From positions 682,001-746,000 of the forward strand of contig NZ_CP064338.1 in the NCBI RefSeq assembly GCF_015476235.1: DNA of 64,000 nucleotides, in the 5' to 3' direction. This document shows, piece after piece, positions 61,318-64,000 of this stretch (positions are counted from its first letter, which is position 1; each line of letters opens with the position of its first letter). The notes below the pieces were generated by a model. It had not been told where the DNA came from. It saw only the letters and a program-made list of their open reading frames with translations, and did not search any database. The position numbers and the translations under genes are program-made. The DNA comes from Caldimonas thermodepolymerans. Lineage in GTDB: Bacteria; Pseudomonadota; Gammaproteobacteria; Burkholderiales; Burkholderiaceae_C.

Positions 61318-62403
61318 TCAGCCCTGCAGTCCGGCCAGGGCCTGCAGCGCCGCCTCGCGTGCCTGGTCGTAGAGCTGGCGCTTCCAGTCGTCGGCGTCGA
61401 CGTAGAACGCGTCGAGCAACTGCCGCTTGATGGCGGCGGCCAGCGCCGGGTCGGCTTCCGGGTGCAGTTCCAGCCAGTGGTCGGCGCGCAGCGCGTTGAG
61501 CACGTCGAACAGCGGCAGCGTGCCGTACTCGAGCGCGATGCCGGTGTAGCGCACCTGCGGGCATTCGTCGAACACCGCGAGCCACATCATGCCGGTCAGC
61601 AGCGCGGAGCTGGACGAGCCATCGTAGATGGAGGTGACCTCCGGCCCCCACCAGGCGCGGGCGCGGGCCAGCTCCTCGGCGTTGTCGCGCGAGGCGAAGA
61701 TGCGCTCGCCATGCCCGCGCGGGCCCAGGCCCGTGTGCAGGTCGATCCAGGCGAGGTCGCGCGTGTGGCGGGTGTGCTCGCGCAACACGTGCCGCAGCGT
61801 GATGTTGCTCCAGGTCGGGTTGCGCCCGCCGTAGTACATGCCGGTGTCGTGCGTGTGCTGGCCCTGCGAGACGGCGGCCTGGAAGGCCGGCACGCCGTGC
61901 GTGTCGATGTAGGCCTGCAGCGCGCGCTCGTTCTCCGCGGTGGGCGGCCAGGTGGCCGGCAGCAGCAGCGGGTGGATCTCGGCGTAGGCGTCGTTGGCGG
62001 GCAGCGGGCGCGAGAAGTCGTGGAAGTTGCGGTTGAGGTCCACGTTCTCCTGCGTGACCCGGCGCAGCCACGAGAAGCCGTAGGGGTTCAGCGCGTGCAG
62101 GTACAGCACCGCCACGCCGCTGTCGCGCACCGCGCGGTGCCATTCCGCGTCGCCCAGCAGCGCGACCTGGATGCCCGAGCCGGCGAAGCCCTCGACGCCG
62201 TGGCAGCCGCTGCTGAGGATGAGCAGCTGCTGCGCATCGCGCGGGCCCTCGAGGCAGGCGTCGAGCGCCAGCGTCTCGCCGTCGCGCCCGAGCAGCGGGT
62301 GCACATGGTGTTCGACGTCCAGGTCTGCCGCGTCGCAGGCCCGCAGGAACTTCTGCCGCGCTTCGGCATAGCTGCGGGAGTAGGCTGCCACCACACGGTC
62401 CAT
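61318..62403 (-). CDS. M14-like zinc carboxypeptidase (DUF2817 family)
   Basis: A 361-residue protein of the DUF2817 branch of M14 metallocarboxypeptidases. The zinc HxxE motif is HGVEG (H68, E71). RRVTQENVDLNRNFHDF carries the substrate-binding Arg/Asn region, and AWIDLHTGLGPRG carries the third zinc ligand. A late Glu in IALEYGTLP can be the catalytic base. No signal peptide is seen, so it should act in the cytoplasm. It lies 22 bp downstream of an M20 amidohydrolase; the two may degrade peptides or amino-acid conjugates. Confidence 0.85.
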   Translation of the reverse strand: MDRVVAAYSRSYAEARQKFLRACDAADLDVEHHVHPLLGRDGETLALDACLEGPRDAQQLLILSSGCHGVEGFAGSGIQVALLGDAEWHRAVRDSGVAVLYLHALNPYGFSWLRRVTQENVDLNRNFHDFSRPLPANDAYAEIHPLLLPATWPPTAENERALQAYIDTHGVPAFQAAVSQGQHTHDTGMYYGGRNPTWSNITLRHVLREHTRHTRDLAWIDLHTGLGPRGHGERIFASRDNAEELARARAWWGPEVTSIYDGSSSSALLTGMMWLAVFDECPQVRYTGIALEYGTLPLFDVLNALRADHWLELHPEADPALAAAIKRQLLDAFYVDADDWKRQLYDQAREAALQALAGLQG

Positions 62404-62425
62404 GTCTGCCTCCTTGCCCGTGACG

Positions 62426-63625
62426 TCAGGCCGCCCCTTGCGGCGCGAGCCAGCGCTCGGCCAGGCGCACCCACAGCGTGGCGCCCAGCGGGATCAGCTC
62501 GTCGTTGAAGTCGTAGCTCGGGTTGTGCAGCATGCACGGCCCCATGCCGTGGCCGCTGTCGCGGTGGTCGCCGTCGCCGTTGCCGATCACGAAATAGGCC
62601 CCCGGCTTCTCGAGCAGGAAGTAGCTGAAGTCCTCGGCGCCCATCGTGGGCTCGAACTCCAGCACGTTCTCGGGGCCGACCACCTCGGCCATCACGCGGC
62701 GCGCGAACTCGGTCTCGGCGGGATGGTTGATCGTCGGCGGGTAATTGCGGGCGAACTCGAACTCGCACTCGCACTCGAAGGCCGCCGCGGTGTGCTGCGC
62801 GATGGTGCGCATGCGCTGCTCGATCAGGTCCAGCACCTCGATCGTGAAGGTGCGCACCGTGCCCTGGATCTCGCAGTAGTCCGGCACCACGTTGGTGGCC
62901 TCGCCGGTGTGGATCATGGTCACCGAGATCACGCCGGCGTCGATGGGGCGCTTGTTGCGGCTGATGATGGTCTGGAAGGCCTGCACCATCTGGCACGCTA
63001 CCGGCACCGGGTCCACGCCCAGGTGCGGCATCGCGGCATGCGCGCCCTTGCCGCGGATGCGGATGCAGAACTCGTTGCTCGACGCGAAGCAGGGGCCGTT
63101 GCGGATCGCGAACTGGCCGACCTTCAGGCCGGGCCAGTTGTGCATGCCGAACATCGCCTCCATCGGGAAGCGCTCGAACAGGCCGTCGCGGATCATCTCG
63201 CGCGCGCCGCCGCCGCCTTCCTCGGCCGGCTGGAACACCAGGTAGACGGTGCCGTCGAAGTCGCGGTGCTGCGCGAGGTATTTCGCCGCCGCCAGCAGCA
63301 TCGCTGTGTGGCCGTCGTGGCCGCAGGCGTGCATCTTGCCGGGATGCCGGCTCGCGTGGGCGAACTGGTTGTGCTCGGTGATCGGCAGCGCGTCGATGTC
63401 GGCGCGCAGCCCGATCGCGCGCGGCGAGGTGCCGTTCCGGACGACGCCGACCACGCCGGTCTTGCCCAGGCCCCGGTGCACGGGGATGCCCCACTCGGTG
63501 AGCTTCGCGGCGATCAGGTCGGCGGTGCGCTCCTCTTCGAAGCACAGTTCCGGATGGGCGTGGATGTCGCGCCTCGTGGCGGCAATGGCGGCCGCATCCT
63601 TGAGGATCGATTCGATCAGCTGCAT
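62426..63625 (-). CDS. M20-family amidohydrolase (hippurate hydrolase-like)
   Basis: A 399-residue metal-dependent amidohydrolase of the M20D group that cleaves N-acyl amino acids such as hippurate. It shows RRDIHAHPELCFEE, LRADIDALPI, MHACGHDGHTAML (metal ligands C101 and H103), PAEEGGGGAREMI and MGAEDFSYFL. The ATG at 63623-63625 is used; upstream sequence does not belong to the family. Located downstream of an ABC-type substrate-binding protein gene, which suggests uptake and hydrolysis of one kind of compound. Confidence 0.92.
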   Translation of the reverse strand: MQLIESILKDAAAIAATRRDIHAHPELCFEEERTADLIAAKLTEWGIPVHRGLGKTGVVGVVRNGTSPRAIGLRADIDALPITEHNQFAHASRHPGKMHACGHDGHTAMLLAAAKYLAQHRDFDGTVYLVFQPAEEGGGGAREMIRDGLFERFPMEAMFGMHNWPGLKVGQFAIRNGPCFASSNEFCIRIRGKGAHAAMPHLGVDPVPVACQMVQAFQTIISRNKRPIDAGVISVTMIHTGEATNVVPDYCEIQGTVRTFTIEVLDLIEQRMRTIAQHTAAAFECECEFEFARNYPPTINHPAETEFARRVMAEVVGPENVLEFEPTMGAEDFSYFLLEKPGAYFVIGNGDGDHRDSGHGMGPCMLHNPSYDFNDELIPLGATLWVRLAERWLAPQGAA

Positions 63626-63746
63626 GACGTAACTCCGGTCGCAGCCGGCGGGCCGTCGGGCCGCCGGCGCCAGGCGGGCAGGAGGGCGGCGGGACGCGGC
63701 CCCGCCTCGATCGGAGTCAGTGTAGCCGCGCCCTGCGGGCAAGGCA

Positions 63747-64000
63747 CTAGCGGCGAACCCGACCGTCCTCGGTCAGCATCGACAGGTCGACGAAGGTCGA
63801 TCCGGTGTGCTTGCGCGGCCCGAAGCTGACGTTGAAGCCGCCGAACGAGGTGTCGATGGACTCCAGGCCCGCGATCAGCCCGTCGGGCGTCAGCTTGGGC
63901 GCGCGCTTGAGCCCCTCGACCAGCACCTTGGCCGCGATGTAGCCCTCGATGCTCGAGTAGTTGGGCTGCGCCTTGCCGCCGCCATGGGCCTTCAGCGCGT
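63747..64000 (-). CDS. ABC transporter substrate-binding protein (LivK-like), C-terminal part only
   Basis: The last 84 codons of a gene that continues past the window end. The segment YSSIEGYIAAKVLVEGLKRA, followed by LIAGLESIDTSFGGFNVSFG, is typical of the end of type-1 periplasmic binding proteins for branched-chain amino acids or amides. It is followed after 121 bp by the M20 amidohydrolase on the same strand. The signal peptide and ligand-binding residues are outside the window. Confidence 0.8.
   Translation of the reverse strand, partial: ALKAHGGGKAQPNYSSIEGYIAAKVLVEGLKRAPKLTPDGLIAGLESIDTSFGGFNVSFGPRKHTGSTFVDLSMLTEDGRVRR

Overview
The window is a GC-rich, gene-dense piece of chromosome from a betaproteobacterium. 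The gene content and gene order point to Burkholderiales, and my best guess is the Rubrivivax/Leptothrix/Caldimonas group (Sphaerotilaceae). This rests on recognising families and neighbourhoods (purE-purK-tsaC, fba-purC, metF-tlyA-ahcY, metK-lpxL-lpxL-dapF-xerC, pilMNOPQ-aroK-aroB-dgt-gltBD, mlaFEDACB, hexR-zwf-tal-pgi), not on a database search. Almost everything is core metabolism. I see no prophage, no CRISPR array, and no tRNA or rRNA gene.

Layout. 1-6.5 kb: an SGNH-hydrolase-like lipoprotein (cut by the window edge), tsaC, purK, purE, a thioredoxin-TPR protein on the other strand, purC and class II aldolase. 6.8-12.3 kb: a DUF481 outer-membrane protein, pyk, pgk, the azlCD amino-acid exporter and an OmpW porin. 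12.5-16.8 kb: metF, tlyA, ahcY with an SAH riboswitch leader, and a BASS transporter. 17.1-20.8 kb: prfC, an HAD phosphatase and an HD-GYP phosphodiesterase. 20.8-28.1 kb: a patch of REP-like hairpins, metK with a structured terminator-bearing leader, then divergently two LpxL-type acyltransferases, dapF, a DUF484 protein, xerC and an RlmI-like methyltransferase. 28.1-32.3 kb: lysA-lptM, cyaY, mrcA (PBP1A). 32.6-42.9 kb: pilMNOPQ, aroK, a large lipoprotein, aroB, dgt and a degenerate RAYT transposase. 43-49.6 kb: gltBD, ending in a 129-bp tandem triplication. 49.8-53.7 kb: mlaFEDACB. 53.8-59.6 kb: hexR, zwf, tal, pgi and a YihX-like phosphatase. 59.6-64 kb: a GlxA-type regulator, a cysteine hydrolase, an M14-like carboxypeptidase, an M20 amidohydrolase and the end of an ABC substrate-binding protein.

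How the parts work together. The S-adenosylmethionine cycle is represented by metK, ahcY and metF. Two of these carry RNA leaders of different types: a recognisable SAH riboswitch before ahcY, and before metK a leader whose conserved blocks resemble the SAM-II/SAM-V class, with an apparent terminator/antiterminator switch. Central carbon genes (zwf, tal, pgi, pyk, pgk, fba) lie close together, and three 15-bp sites of similar sequence upstream of pyk, zwf and tal look like operators for the HexR regulator encoded here. Envelope functions are well represented: lipid A acylation, the Mla lipid transport system, PBP1A, the type IV pilus alignment complex and secretin, and LptM.

Most worth a second look: the metK leader; the full-length RAYT protein that has lost its HUH motif, next to gltB; the 129-bp triplication over the gltD stop codon; three covarying hairpins at 20.96-21.13 kb; the HexR-like sites; and the unexplained lipoprotein inside the aro operon.
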